Assembly: GCA_028818385.1 (NCBI GenBank)
Contig: JAPPNY010000144.1
Coordinates: forward strand, 1-32,689
Direction: 5' to 3'
Origin: Spirochaetaceae bacterium
GTDB lineage: Bacteria > Spirochaetota > Spirochaetia > SZUA-6 > Bin103
Length of the DNA stretch: 32,689 nt
Shown one piece after another: positions 15,909 through 25,561 of the stretch (positions within the stretch are counted from its first letter, which is position 1; every line of letters begins with the position of its first letter). Position numbers and translations under genes: made by a program. Below the pieces are notes generated by a model that did no database searches, was not told the DNA's origin, and worked only from the letters and a program-made list of their open reading frames with translations.

Positions 15909-17465
15909 TCAGGCGGATTCCGCGTCGAAGGCGACGATGTCGCGGGACTCGGCGCCGATCTCCACGCCGATCAGATGAACCGAGCGGCCCCGCGCGCGGT
16001 GCCTGTCGGCATAGCCGCGCTCCTTGAGCTGTGCCAGCGCCGCTCCCTTCTCTGAACGCTCGGCGACCTTGAACTCGAACAGGTACGCATTGCCGGCCAG
16101 AAGCACGGCCATGTCCAGCCGGCCGCGGCTGGAGGCGTCCTCGACGACCACCCCGTCCATGGACGCCTGGAACCAGGCATAGAACACGCTCGCCCAGTAC
16201 CCCTCGTAGCGGGCGATGTCGTTGCGGCGGTGCCAGTCGTGGGGAATCCCGGCCAGCAGCGCCCGGAACAGCTCCTCCACGCCGCCCCAGTCCTCCGCGG
16301 CCAGCAGGCGGCGCAACGCGCCGCCGCTCCCCGTGGTCCGCCGCCAGTTCGGCGCCAGCGCGTCCAGCAGGGCGCGGTTCAGGCCGCGCCGCACCTCCAG
16401 GTTCGGATATCGCAGACGGTACTCGGGAAGGCCGTCGGCATCCTCCTCCTCGGCCGCGATGGTCAGGTAGCCGGTCTGGAATAGCAGCGCCTCCGGCGCC
16501 ATGGAGTCCGCGTCGAAGGCCGACAGCAGGTCCTCGTCGGCGCGGACGCTTTCCAGGTCCGGCGCCGCGAAGCCGTGCTTCAAGAGGGTGTCGATGAGGA
16601 ACCGGGGCGTGGCGGTCTCGAACCAGTGCGCCCGGAACCGGCGGCTGGCGAACAGCTTGAGGATGCCGAAGGGGTTGTAGAGCTTCTCCTTCCCCAGCCA
16701 GTTGTAGCCGTTGTACCAGGCGCGGATGCGCTCCCGGTCCAGCCCCGGCAGCTCGGCGGCGAACACCGTGTCCAGATCCGCCTCGGTATAGCCGCAGATC
16801 GCGGAGTAGGCGGGGTCCAGCGTGAGGTCGGTGAGGTTGTTCAGGTCCGAGAACAGGCTGACCTTGGAGAACTTGCTCACTCCAGTGATGAACGTGAGCT
16901 CGATGTGGGCGTCGCAGTCCTTGATCGTGCCGTACAGCCCGCGCAGATCGTCGCGGTTGGCCCTGGCGGTCTTCGCATCCTCCACGGCGTCCAGGATCGG
17001 CTTGTCGTACTCGTCCACCAGTACGACGACGCGCCGTCCGGACTGGCGGTGCAGCGCCGCAAGCAGACGGGTGAAGCGGCCGGACGGCGTCGCGCCCTCG
17101 GAAGCGGGCACCCCGGCTTCGCGCTCCAGGTCCGCAAGCTGCTCTGCCATGCGCGCCAGCAACTGGCCCGGCCGGCCGTAGTTGCCGCCGCCGAAGCTCA
17201 ACCGCACCACGGGGTGGCTCCTGGACCAGTTCCAGCCATCGTGGACCGCCAAGCCGCGGAACAGCTCTTCGCTGCCCTGGAAAAACTCCTTGAGGGTGTC
17301 CACGAACAGGCTCTTGCCGAACCGGCGCGGTCGGGAAAGAAAGTAGTGCTTGCCGTCGCCGTCCAGCAGCTTGCGCGCGTAGCCGGTCTTGTCCACGTAG
17401 TAGAAGCCTTCCTCGCGGATCTGGCGGAAGGTCTGGATGCCGACGGGGAGCCGTCGTTTGGCCAC
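15909..17465 (-). CDS. AAA-ATPase-like protein with C-terminal PD-(D/E)XK nuclease domain (DUF1703 type)
   Basis: A 518-residue protein of the family with an N-terminal AAA-ATPase-like domain (PF09820 type) and a C-terminal PDDEXK_9 domain. Visible: V-G-I-Q-T-F-R-Q-I-R-E-E-G-F-Y-Y-V-D-K-T at the start, a P-loop S-R-P-R-R-F-G-K-S-L (44-53), Walker B V-L-V-D-E-Y-D-K-P (148-156), F-I-T-G-V-S-K-F-S-K sensor segment, and the nuclease-like G-R-L-D-M-A-V-L-L-x9-F-E-F-K near residues 450-470. Such genes are numerous in Bacteroidota and spirochaetes and are suspected mobile or defence-related nucleases; the role is unknown. GTG at 17465 is six bases downstream of a TAGAAT box and lacks a Shine-Dalgarno site. 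All key residues look intact. Confidence 0.92.
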   Translation of the reverse strand: MAKRRLPVGIQTFRQIREEGFYYVDKTGYARKLLDGDGKHYFLSRPRRFGKSLFVDTLKEFFQGSEELFRGLAVHDGWNWSRSHPVVRLSFGGGNYGRPGQLLARMAEQLADLEREAGVPASEGATPSGRFTRLLAALHRQSGRRVVVLVDEYDKPILDAVEDAKTARANRDDLRGLYGTIKDCDAHIELTFITGVSKFSKVSLFSDLNNLTDLTLDPAYSAICGYTEADLDTVFAAELPGLDRERIRAWYNGYNWLGKEKLYNPFGILKLFASRRFRAHWFETATPRFLIDTLLKHGFAAPDLESVRADEDLLSAFDADSMAPEALLFQTGYLTIAAEEEDADGLPEYRLRYPNLEVRRGLNRALLDALAPNWRRTTGSGGALRRLLAAEDWGGVEELFRALLAGIPHDWHRRNDIARYEGYWASVFYAWFQASMDGVVVEDASSRGRLDMAVLLAGNAYLFEFKVAERSEKGAALAQLKERGYADRHRARGRSVHLIGVEIGAESRDIVAFDAESA

Positions 17466-17471
17466 GGCGGC

Positions 17472-17477
17472 ATTCTA
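17472..17477 (-). promoter_or_regulatory. Candidate leaderless -10 box for the AAA-like nuclease gene
   Basis: TAGAAT in transcript sense lies six bases before the GTG start codon at 17465. The -35 region is poor (TGGAGA at 17 bases). No ribosome-binding site is present. Confidence 0.45.
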
Positions 17478-17587
17478 CGCCCCGTACCAGCCGATCTCCA
17501 GCGAGTTCCGAGCATCCGGGGTCGTCGAGATCCCGTAGACTCACCACGGAACTCGGTACACTCCCCCATCGGAGGCGAAGCCATCGA

Positions 17588-18685
17588 GTGGCCAGCCTCC
17601 CGGAGGTGCGGACGATGAGAGCCATGCAGCGCCGGTGCGAGTTGCTGATGGAGCTGAAGCCCGGCCCGCCCGCCTATAGGGAGGCCAACCCCGATCCCTT
17701 GCGGTGCTGCGAACAGGAGACGTGGTCCTTCCGTGACCATGCATTCGAGCGGGTGAGCTTCTGTTCGATCACCCTCAGGAAGCGCGCTCGTCCTGATGAG
17801 CCTTGCCCTGGCCACAGCCGTGCAGGCGAGGCCGGGATGGGGCCAGACACACGACAGCCCGGTGGGTCGCGGGCGGTCGCGCGAAAGGAGCGCCGGATAC
17901 CCACGCGAGTGGTACGGGTGCTGGCTCCGGGATCGGAGGGCGAAGGCGAGGAGATCGGCACCGTGGAAACCGTGATGGAGGCCCGGCGTATCGCAGCGTC
18001 GGTGGGGTGGTGCCGCGCTTATCGGTCGTACACCGACGGCCCGAACATGGTCTACGACTGCCTGAGCGTCCATCTGAACTACACGTGGGACCGCGAGCGC
18101 GACCTGTGGGTTTCCGAGGACAGGGGCGGATATGGCGAGCCGCTCACGATTCCGGTGTCGAACGATGGAAGCGAAGCGCTGCGAGCCAGCATGAGCTACC
18201 TCCACCAGATCGCGGAGCTGGCCGACTCGCCGTCACGGTGTGTGCGCTGCGACGGGATCCTGCAGCCCGGCACTGATTGCTGGCGCTCCTGCGGCAGAGG
18301 GAGCGAGTCCGGTATTCAGTCCGGTATTCTCTGTCACGATTGTGCCCGCCCACCGATCTGGTGGGATCCTGAACCCCGCTCGCGGACCTGTCCGAAAGAG
18401 CCGAGGGCAGCGCGGGCGGCCAAGAGCTCCAGGAAGACGTTCGGGTACACGGATGACGGCGGGTTCTGGATGTCGCCGGACGATCCCCTCTTCAACGCCA
18501 ATTTCTCCGTGCACGAGATCGTCGGTCTTGCCGACTCGCCGATGTGGTGCGCGCGCTGCGACCGCATGCTGGAGCCCGGCACCGATGCCTCGCGGGCGTT
18601 CGACAGCGAAGGCGAGCGCGGCATCGTCTGCAGCGACTGCGGCGGCTCCTTCTTGGTCTCAAAAGAGAAGGAAGGGCGGCCCTGA
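17588..18685 (+). CDS. Unrecognised protein with two copies of a Cys4 zinc-ribbon-like module
   Basis: No family recognised. The C-terminal half contains two copies of a module: L-A-D-S-P-x-x-C-x-R-C-D-x-x-L-x-P-G-T-D, a variable loop, then G-I-x-C-x-D-C. Copy 1 has cysteines 218, 221, 249 and 252; copy 2 has 321, 324, 348 and 351 (numbering from GTG 17588). Each could hold one zinc ion. An upstream domain (about 125-180) reads V-M-E-A-R-R-I-A-A-S-V-G-W-C-R-A-Y and L-N-Y-T-W-D-R-E-R-D-L-W-V. The start is uncertain: GTG 17588 has GGAGG 12 bases upstream and a TACACT box at 17557-17562, but residues 1-105 look like non-coding translation; ATG 17837 or GTG 17909 would keep all recognisable domains. 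The gene is divergent from the AAA-like nuclease gene and ends in a hairpin. Confidence 0.65.
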   Translation: MASLPEVRTMRAMQRRCELLMELKPGPPAYREANPDPLRCCEQETWSFRDHAFERVSFCSITLRKRARPDEPCPGHSRAGEAGMGPDTRQPGGSRAVARKERRIPTRVVRVLAPGSEGEGEEIGTVETVMEARRIAASVGWCRAYRSYTDGPNMVYDCLSVHLNYTWDRERDLWVSEDRGGYGEPLTIPVSNDGSEALRASMSYLHQIAELADSPSRCVRCDGILQPGTDCWRSCGRGSESGIQSGILCHDCARPPIWWDPEPRSRTCPKEPRAARAAKSSRKTFGYTDDGGFWMSPDDPLFNANFSVHEIVGLADSPMWCARCDRMLEPGTDASRAFDSEGERGIVCSDCGGSFLVSKEKEGRP

Positions 18686-18716
18686 GACGCGGCCACCGGC
18701 TTAGCGTGGCCGCGTC
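18686..18716 (+). terminator. Hairpin directly after the Cys4 gene
   Basis: A perfect 11-bp stem, GACGCGGCCAC and GTGGCCGCGTC, encloses a nine-base loop and begins at the base after the stop codon. There is no T-tract after it, so it would act as a rho-independent terminator only weakly, or as a 3' mRNA-stabilising structure. Being symmetric, it could also work for ctaB on the other strand. Confidence 0.6.
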
Positions 18717-18763
18717 GACCCCGAGGCGACATAGAAGATTGGCCTATTCTGTACCGGTTCCGG

Positions 18764-18787
18764 GCATGGAATAGATCTATTCCATGC
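18764..18787. repeat. Perfect 24-bp palindrome between convergent genes
   Basis: GCATGGAATAGA is followed directly by its exact reverse complement. It is AT-richer than its surroundings and lies between the 3' ends of the Cys4 gene and ctaB. A near-copy of one arm (TGCCATGCC) follows at 18791-18799. It could be a protein-binding site, a bidirectional transcript end or a recombination site. Confidence 0.75.
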
Positions 18788-18821
18788 TCAGTGCCATGCC
18801 ACCAGGTGGGCGGCGGTGGCT

Positions 18822-19748
18822 CTACATCGACGTCAGGAGGCGGTCGGCGATCGACAGCAGCAGCATGGCGGGGACGTACAGCACCGACACGCGCAGCAGC
18901 AGGCGGGAGCCGGGCATGTCGAGCCGGCGCGCGAAGCGGATGCCGGCCGCCAGGTACGCCGCCCCGGCCGCCACCGCCCCGGCCGAGTACCAGGCGCCGG
19001 CGGCCCCCACCGCCGCCAACAGCAGCGAGACCGGGATCAGGAGCAGCAGGGAGCCGATGACCTGGACGGTCATGAACCTTCCGCCGTCTCCTATGTCCGT
19101 CGCCATCCGCAGGCCGGCGCGCCGGTAGTCGTCGCGGCAGGCCCAGGCGATCGCGTAGAAGTGCGGGTGCTGCCAGAGAAACAGCATCGCGAACACGATC
19201 CACGCCCCGGCGTCGGGAGCTCCCCCGGTGGCGGCGGCACCGCCGATCAGCGGCGGCATGGCGCCTGGAATCGCGCCGAGCGGCGTGTTGAGCCACGTCC
19301 GGGGCTTCAGCGGCGTGTATACGAACAGGTAGAGCGCCGCCGCCAGCAGGCTGAGCAGGGCCGGCTCCAGGCCGGCCCGCCAGGCCAGCAGACCTGCGCC
19401 GCCGGCGGTCAGCGCCACCCCGAACCACGCCGCGGCGGACGGCGCCACCGATCCCTGCGGGAGCGCGCGCTCGCGGGTGCGGACCATGCGGGCGTCCACG
19501 CGGCGTTCCAGGACGTTGTTGAGTACGCCCGCGCCCGCGCTCGCCAGGGCGGTGCCGGCCAGGGCCGCCGCCAGCGTGCCCACCGGCCGGAACGACCCCG
19601 CCGCGGCCCAGTAGCCGAGCGCGGCCGCCACCATCACCATGAGCACGATGCGGGTCTTGATCAGGGACCGCAGCCCGCGTATCGCCGCCGGGGGTCCGGT
19701 GGAGTCCGCGCGCGTACGCGGCCGGGCCGCCGCCGGCGACAGGCTCAC
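18822..19748 (-). CDS. ctaB: Protoheme IX farnesyltransferase (heme O synthase)
   Basis: A 308-residue UbiA-family prenyltransferase with about nine membrane helices that adds farnesyl to heme B. The prenyl-diphosphate site is N-N-V-L-E-R-R-V-D-A-R-M-V-R-T-R-E-R; the first aspartate of the usual N-x-x-x-D motif is glutamate here. Y-T-P-L-K-P-R-T-W-L-N-T-P-L-G-A-I-P-G and L-W-Q-H-P-H-F-Y-A-I-A-W-A-C-R-D-D-Y are characteristic of CtaB/CyoE. GTG at 19748 overlaps the stop codon of ctaA by four bases (GTGA). The frame runs open to 20441, but that extension is the ctaA gene read in another frame. It is the last gene of its string and faces the palindrome at 18764. Confidence 0.93.
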   Translation of the reverse strand: MSLSPAAARPRTRADSTGPPAAIRGLRSLIKTRIVLMVMVAAALGYWAAAGSFRPVGTLAAALAGTALASAGAGVLNNVLERRVDARMVRTRERALPQGSVAPSAAAWFGVALTAGGAGLLAWRAGLEPALLSLLAAALYLFVYTPLKPRTWLNTPLGAIPGAMPPLIGGAAATGGAPDAGAWIVFAMLFLWQHPHFYAIAWACRDDYRRAGLRMATDIGDGGRFMTVQVIGSLLLLIPVSLLLAAVGAAGAWYSAGAVAAGAAYLAAGIRFARRLDMPGSRLLLRVSVLYVPAMLLLSIADRLLTSM

Positions 19749-20680
19749 GTGGCGCGCTCCCGCACCGGCCGGCCGCAGAGCAGGCACCACCAGGTGGCGC
19801 CCAGCAGGCCGGCGCCGACCAGCACGTGCAGGCTGGCCACGATCGGCGACTTGGCGGTGAGCACGGTCAGCGCCCCAAGCGCAACCTGCACGATCACCAG
19901 TGCGTCGATGGCCCCCAGGAGCTGCCGCATCCGGCGCGGCGCCGGCCGGCGTCTCACCCCCACGTTGACGAGCACCAGCACCACCAGGGTCGCCAACGCT
20001 CCCAGGCGGTGCAGGAAGTGGACGATGACCTGGCTGCGGGCCACGGCAGGCAACCGGAGATCGAATCGCGCGGCGTTGACGGCGTCCAGCATGCCCTGGT
20101 CGAAGCGCGGCAGCAGCGTGCCGCCCATCAGCGGGAAGTCCGGGATCGCGAGCCCGGACTCGGTGTGCCGCATCAGCGCGCCGAGCAGCAGTTGCAGGTA
20201 CACGATTCCCAGCAGGGCCGCGATCGGGCGCCAGGCGATGGCAGTCCGCTCCTGGAGGCGCCGCCGCCAGTCCCCGGACTGGGCGTGGGCGATGAGGATC
20301 AGCGCCAGGAACAGCGTCTGGGCCAGGACGGCGTGCGTCATCGAGATCGGCGTCGGCAGCAGGAACAGCACCGTCAATCCGCCCAGCAGTCCCTGGGCGA
20401 GGATCGCTCCCACCGCCACCCACGCGAGCACGCGCACCCACCGGCGCGGCTCGCGCCAGGTGACGACCAGCGCCTGCACGACCACCAGCAGCCCGACGAC
20501 TGCGGCGGCCATGCGATGGCCGTGCTCGTACAGGATGCCGCCCACCATCGGCGGGAACAGCATCCCGTAGGAGAGCGGCCAGTCCGGCACGGCCAACCCG
20601 GAACCGGTGCTGGTCACCAGGCTGCCGATGAAGATCAAGAGCAGCGTCGCCAGCGCGGTCGTCTTGGTCAGCAGGCTCAC
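19745..20680 (-). CDS. ctaA: Heme A synthase (CtaA/COX15 family)
   Basis: A 311-residue membrane protein with about eight helices that oxidises heme O to heme A. The two internally related halves are visible: G-S-L-V-T-S-T-G-S-G-L-A-V-P-D-W-P-L with E-H-G-H-R, then G-A-L-M-R-H-T-E-S-G-L-A-I-P-D-F-P-L with H-F-L-H-R. Further histidines occur in T-H-A-V-L-A-Q and L-H-V-L-V-G-A-G; these four sites are where the family binds heme. GTG at 20680 gives a normal N-terminus (M-S-L-L-T-K); no Shine-Dalgarno site is visible. With ctaB it implies an aa3- or ba3-type heme-copper oxidase encoded elsewhere. Confidence 0.93.
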   Translation of the reverse strand: MSLLTKTTALATLLLIFIGSLVTSTGSGLAVPDWPLSYGMLFPPMVGGILYEHGHRMAAAVVGLLVVVQALVVTWREPRRWVRVLAWVAVGAILAQGLLGGLTVLFLLPTPISMTHAVLAQTLFLALILIAHAQSGDWRRRLQERTAIAWRPIAALLGIVYLQLLLGALMRHTESGLAIPDFPLMGGTLLPRFDQGMLDAVNAARFDLRLPAVARSQVIVHFLHRLGALATLVVLVLVNVGVRRRPAPRRMRQLLGAIDALVIVQVALGALTVLTAKSPIVASLHVLVGAGLLGATWWCLLCGRPVRERAT

Positions 20681-20747
20681 GGTGCGTTCGTCGGGGTGCG
20701 GATCGGAGAGGTCGACGTCGGGGGTAGCTATCGCCCGGCCGCGTGCG

Positions 20748-22100
20748 TCAAGGCGGCAGCTCGCGCAGCGCGGCTTCCACCGCCTGGACCAGCCGATCGG
20801 CGTGCCGGTCGGTCATGGGCAGCGACACGTTGCCGCCGCGACGGGTGACGATGCCGTCGCCCAGCAGCCGGAAGTAGAGCCACCTTTGGCGGGCTGAGTC
20901 GTCCCCGGCCGCCTCGCGGTAGTTGCGCGGCGGGCTCGGCAGGAAGTAGAGCTGGAACAGCGACCCGGCCGTGACCACGCAGCCGGGCACCCCCGCCCGC
21001 CGGAAGGCGCCGCGCAGCCCGTCGGCCACGCGTTGGGTGCGCTCGTGGAGGGCCGCGTACGCCTGCTCGGTCATGGTGCGCAGGGTGGCCAGCCCCGCCG
21101 CCATGGCGATGGGGTTGCCGTTGTAGGTGCCCGACTGCGGGATCGCCGGTGGTCCGCCGGTCGGATCGTAGAGCGCCATGATGTCGGCCCGCCCGCCGAA
21201 CGCGCCGCCCGCGGTGCCGCCAGCTACCACCTTGGCCAGGCAGGTGAGGTCGGGCCGCACCCCGAACGCGCCCTGGGCGCCGCCGGGGCCGGCGCGGAAG
21301 CTCACCACCTCGTCGAAGATCAGGACGATGCCGTGCTCGCGCGTGATGCGGCGCAACTCCTCGAGGAAGCCGGGCTCCGGCAGGGTGAGGCCGACCGCCG
21401 TGGACAGGGGATCGACGATCACCGCGGCCAGCCGGCCGGCCTGCTCGCCGATGAGCCGTGCGCACGCCTCGGCGTCGTTGAACGGCAGCACCAGCACCTG
21501 CTCCTCGGTCCCCGGGGCGAGCCCGGCGGACGCGGGCACCGAACGCGGACGATCCGGCGGGCCGAGCTCCGGGCCCGGCGGGGGCAGGTAGCTGATCAGC
21601 GCCGGGTCGTCGATGCCGTGGTAGGCGCCCTCGAACTTGGCGATCATCGGCCGGCCGGTGAAGGCGCGCGCCGCCCGCACGGCTCCCAGGACCGCCTCGG
21701 TGCCGGAGCTGCAGAAGCGCAGGCGCTGCAGGGACGGCACCCGCTCGGCGAGCAGCTCGGCCAGCTCCACCTCCAGCGGCGTGGGCGCGAAGTAGGCGGT
21801 GCCGCGTCCGGCAGCCTCGCCGATGGCGTCGACCACCGCAGGATGGGCGTGGCCGAGGATCAGGGCGCTGGCGTTGTTGATGAAGTCCAGCCGGCGGTTG
21901 CCGTCGACGTCGATCAGGTCCGTGCCGTCCGCACGGTCGACGTAGAGCGGGAACGGATCGACGAACACCCCGGTCCGCGTGTTGCCGCCCGGCAGCACCG
22001 ACTGCGAGCGGCGGAACAGCTCGTACGAACCGGGGTTGCGGTCACGGTACTCCGCGAGCAGGGAGTCGATCGTGACGCCCGTGGCGGTCGCGGCACCCAT
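20748..22100 (-). CDS. Class III aminotransferase resembling glutamate-1-semialdehyde 2,1-aminomutase
   Basis: A 450-residue fold-type I PLP enzyme. Key features: S-V-L-P-G-G-N-T-R at 35-43, C-S-S-G-T-E-A at 130-136, F-E-G-A-Y-H-G at 156-162, V-I-V-D-P-L, I-F-D-E-V-V-S-F-R with D263, and the PLP lysine K290 in C-L-A-K-V-V-A-G-G. The G-T-Y-N-G-N-P segment is also HemL-like. Several bases of the sequence differ from true HemL (for example P-L-S-T-A-V-G where HemL has a different substrate loop), so a related aminotransferase or beta-amino-acid aminomutase is possible. AGGAG lies 12 bases before the ATG. It follows pntB by 28 bases and precedes ctaA by 67; a tetrapyrrole role would suit the heme genes. 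Confidence 0.85.
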   Translation of the reverse strand: MGAATATGVTIDSLLAEYRDRNPGSYELFRRSQSVLPGGNTRTGVFVDPFPLYVDRADGTDLIDVDGNRRLDFINNASALILGHAHPAVVDAIGEAAGRGTAYFAPTPLEVELAELLAERVPSLQRLRFCSSGTEAVLGAVRAARAFTGRPMIAKFEGAYHGIDDPALISYLPPPGPELGPPDRPRSVPASAGLAPGTEEQVLVLPFNDAEACARLIGEQAGRLAAVIVDPLSTAVGLTLPEPGFLEELRRITREHGIVLIFDEVVSFRAGPGGAQGAFGVRPDLTCLAKVVAGGTAGGAFGGRADIMALYDPTGGPPAIPQSGTYNGNPIAMAAGLATLRTMTEQAYAALHERTQRVADGLRGAFRRAGVPGCVVTAGSLFQLYFLPSPPRNYREAAGDDSARQRWLYFRLLGDGIVTRRGGNVSLPMTDRHADRLVQAVEAALRELPP

Positions 22101-22128
22101 CGGCCGACAGACTCCTGCCGCTATCCGG

Positions 22129-23564
<1,436 letters not shown>

Positions 23565-23568
<4 letters not shown>

Positions 23569-23897
23569 GATGCGCCTCCGCCCTTGGCGGCCGCCCCGCT
23601 TGCGGTGTCCTTGGCCTTGAACATCTCCAGCATGCGGTCGGTGACCAAGTAGCCGCCGACCACGTTGATGGTGGCGAATCCCACGGCTGCCGAGGCGAAG
23701 ATCGTCACCAGGGTGCTGGAGGCCCCCTGACCGGCGAGCGCCAGGGCGCCCACGATCGAGATCCCGGAGATCGCGTTGGATCCCGACATCAGCGGCGTGT
23801 GCAACTGCGACGGCACCTTGGTGATGAGCTCCAGCCCAAGGAACATCGCGAGCACGAAGATGAAGAACAGAAACTGAAATAGTTGTGCGGCTTCCAT
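23565..23897 (-). CDS. pntAB: NAD(P) transhydrogenase subunit alpha part 2 (membrane part)
   Basis: A 110-residue membrane subunit with three or four helices, equal to the C-terminal membrane part of one-piece PntA. Conserved sequence includes G-L-E-L-I-T-K-V-P-S-Q-L-H-T-P-L-M-S-G-S-N-A-I-S-G. The ATG at 23897 is preferred over the longer frame to 24047 because AGAAGG precedes it and the subunit then has its usual length. A split PntA is the arrangement found in Rhodospirillum, Thermus and many others. Confidence 0.94.
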
Positions 23898-23928
23898 GAC
23901 CCTTCTTTCCGTTGTCTTTCCTGTCCGC

Positions 23929-23946
23929 GGACGCCGGGGCGTCCGT
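23929..23946 (-). other. Stem-loop between pntAA and pntAB
   Basis: CGGACGC and GCGTCCG form a 7-bp stem around four bases, in the 70-base gap between the two reading frames. No T-tract follows. It may mark mRNA processing or tune the ratio of the soluble and membrane subunits. Confidence 0.4.
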
Positions 23947-23967
23947 TCTCTGAGGTGTTGTTCGGCG

Positions 23968-25107
23968 CTATCCCGAGGTGATCTTGCGGACCATCTCGTT
24001 GACCATCTGCCCGTCGTGGGTGACCAGGCTGCCGGCGATGATCTCATCCTCCCGGTCGAGCTTCATGCCCTTGCTCTCGTTATCCCAGAACTCGTCCACG
24101 TAGTTGTACAGGTTGTTGGCGTACATGGAGCTGGCCGATACCGCGTAGCGGCCGGGGATGTTGCGCAGGCCGACGATCGTCACGCCGTTGACCTGCACTT
24201 CCTCGCCGGCGACCGACCCTTCGACGTTGCCGCCCGACTCGACCGCGTAGTCGACGATGATCGATCCGGACTTCATCCGCTCCACCACGTCGGCGCTGAG
24301 GACCACCGGCGCCTTGCGGCCGAAGAGCTGCGCGGTGGTGATGACGATGTCGGCTCCGGCGCAGGTGTCGGCCATCAGCTCGCGCTGCCTGGCGAGCTGC
24401 TCCGGGGTGAGCTCCTGAGCGTAGCCCTGGTCGGTCTGCCCGGTTTCTCCCAGGTCGACCTTGATGAACTTGGCGCCGAGCGACTTGACCTGCTCCTCCA
24501 CCACCGGGCGGGTGTCGAACGCCTCCACACGCGCGCCGAGGCGCTTGGCGGTGGCGATCGCCTGCAGGCCGGCCACGCCGGCGCCGATGATGAACGCGCG
24601 CGCCGGCTGCAGCGTGCCCGACGGGGTCATCATCATCGGCATCACGGCGCCCAGCCGCTCGGCCGCCAGCACCACCATGGCGTAGCCGGCGATGTTGTGC
24701 TGGGAGCTCAGCGCGTCCAGCTTCTGGGCGCGGGTGGAGCGTGGCACCAGCTCGACGCTGATCGCGCTCACGCCCTGCTTCGCCAGGGCGTCGATCAGCT
24801 CCGGCTCGTTGAACGGGTCCAGGAAGCTGATGTGGATGGCTCCTTTCTTCATGGCGGAGATCTCGTCGTCAGGCGGACGGCGGACGCGCAGGATGATGTC
24901 GGCCTTGCCGAGCTCCTGCGTGCGGTCGGTGACGACCTCGGCCCCCGCCTCGCGGTACTGGTCGTCGGAAAAGTGACAACCGGCGCCGGCGCCGGACTCG
25001 ACGGCCACCACGGCGCCTTCCTTGCGTCCGTAGCGCTGCACGGCGTCGGGGGTGACGGCGGCGCGCGGCTCGCCGGGTTCGGTCTCTCTGGGAACGAAAA
25101 TGCGCAT
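23968..25107 (-). CDS. pntAA: NAD(P) transhydrogenase subunit alpha part 1 (NAD-binding)
   Basis: A 379-residue soluble domain I subunit, related to alanine dehydrogenase. Visible: P-R-E-T-E-P-G-E-x-R at the N-terminus, R-A-Q-K-L-D-A-L-S-S-Q (126-136), the NAD fold I-I-G-A-G-V-A-G-L-Q-A-I (173-184) with the acidic D198 in E-A-F-D-T-R-P that favours NAD over NADP, and the Y-A-V-S-A-S-S-M-Y-A-N-N-L end. ATG at 25107 has AAGG five bases upstream. It heads the string pntAA-pntAB-pntB-aminotransferase-ctaA-ctaB. A TTGACT at 25145-25140 may be a -35 element, but the matching -10 is poor. Confidence 0.96.
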   Translation of the reverse strand: MRIFVPRETEPGEPRAAVTPDAVQRYGRKEGAVVAVESGAGAGCHFSDDQYREAGAEVVTDRTQELGKADIILRVRRPPDDEISAMKKGAIHISFLDPFNEPELIDALAKQGVSAISVELVPRSTRAQKLDALSSQHNIAGYAMVVLAAERLGAVMPMMMTPSGTLQPARAFIIGAGVAGLQAIATAKRLGARVEAFDTRPVVEEQVKSLGAKFIKVDLGETGQTDQGYAQELTPEQLARQRELMADTCAGADIVITTAQLFGRKAPVVLSADVVERMKSGSIIVDYAVESGGNVEGSVAGEEVQVNGVTIVGLRNIPGRYAVSASSMYANNLYNYVDEFWDNESKGMKLDREDEIIAGSLVTHDGQMVNEMVRKITSG

Positions 25108-25168
25108 TACACCCTTATGTGCGGTGCGATCGGCCCGGAAGTCAACCGGCCGCCGCCCGCCGGACCGG

Positions 25169-25561
25169 TCAGAGGCCGAAGGAGGTCGCCACGTCCGCGA
25201 GAGCGGAGTCGAACGTCTTCAGAGCGCGCACGTTCCGCCTGCGGCAGCTCGCGAGATGGCACAGGTCGCGGGAGTCCAGGTCGGGGTGCTGCTCGTGGAG
25301 CCGGCGAGCCAGGGTGACGTCCGCCTCTTCCAGGGGCCACACCCTCACGCTAGCGCGCGCCACCAGCTTCAGCGCCGCGTCGAAGGCCCCCATCCGGCCG
25401 GCCGGAAGGTAGGCATGTACCAGCTCCTGCAGCACCTCCGCGGAGTTACACAGAGGAGTGCGGTCCCGGCTTGCCTTGCTGAAGAAGCCTTGGGCGGCGC
25501 CCCGTAATGGATGCGGCCGTCCTACCGCATACATGAGCACGTTGGTATCGACAAAGGTCAC
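25169..25561 (-). CDS. PIN-domain ribonuclease toxin (VapC-like)
   Basis: A 130-residue PIN-fold protein. Acidic catalytic residues are visible at D5 in F-V-D-T-N-V-L-M-Y-A, E in S-A-E-V-L-Q-E-L, D in D-L-D-S-R-D-L-C-H-L and D in L-K-T-F-D-S-A-L. VapC toxins cleave tRNA or rRNA; which RNA is attacked cannot be told. The ATG overlaps the stop codon of the antitoxin by four bases, the usual coupled arrangement. The toxin looks intact. Confidence 0.88.
   Translation of the reverse strand: MTFVDTNVLMYAVGRPHPLRGAAQGFFSKASRDRTPLCNSAEVLQELVHAYLPAGRMGAFDAALKLVARASVRVWPLEEADVTLARRLHEQHPDLDSRDLCHLASCRRRNVRALKTFDSALADVATSFGL

Noticed and set aside
15541..17625. 694-codon minus-strand frame overlapping the AAA-like nuclease gene
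   Set aside because: Different frame of the same strand as the 518-residue protein, without recognisable domains.
19749..20441. Extension of the ctaB frame upstream of 19748
   Set aside because: It is the ctaA coding region read in another frame; the GTG at 19748 overlapping the ctaA stop gives a normal ctaB length.
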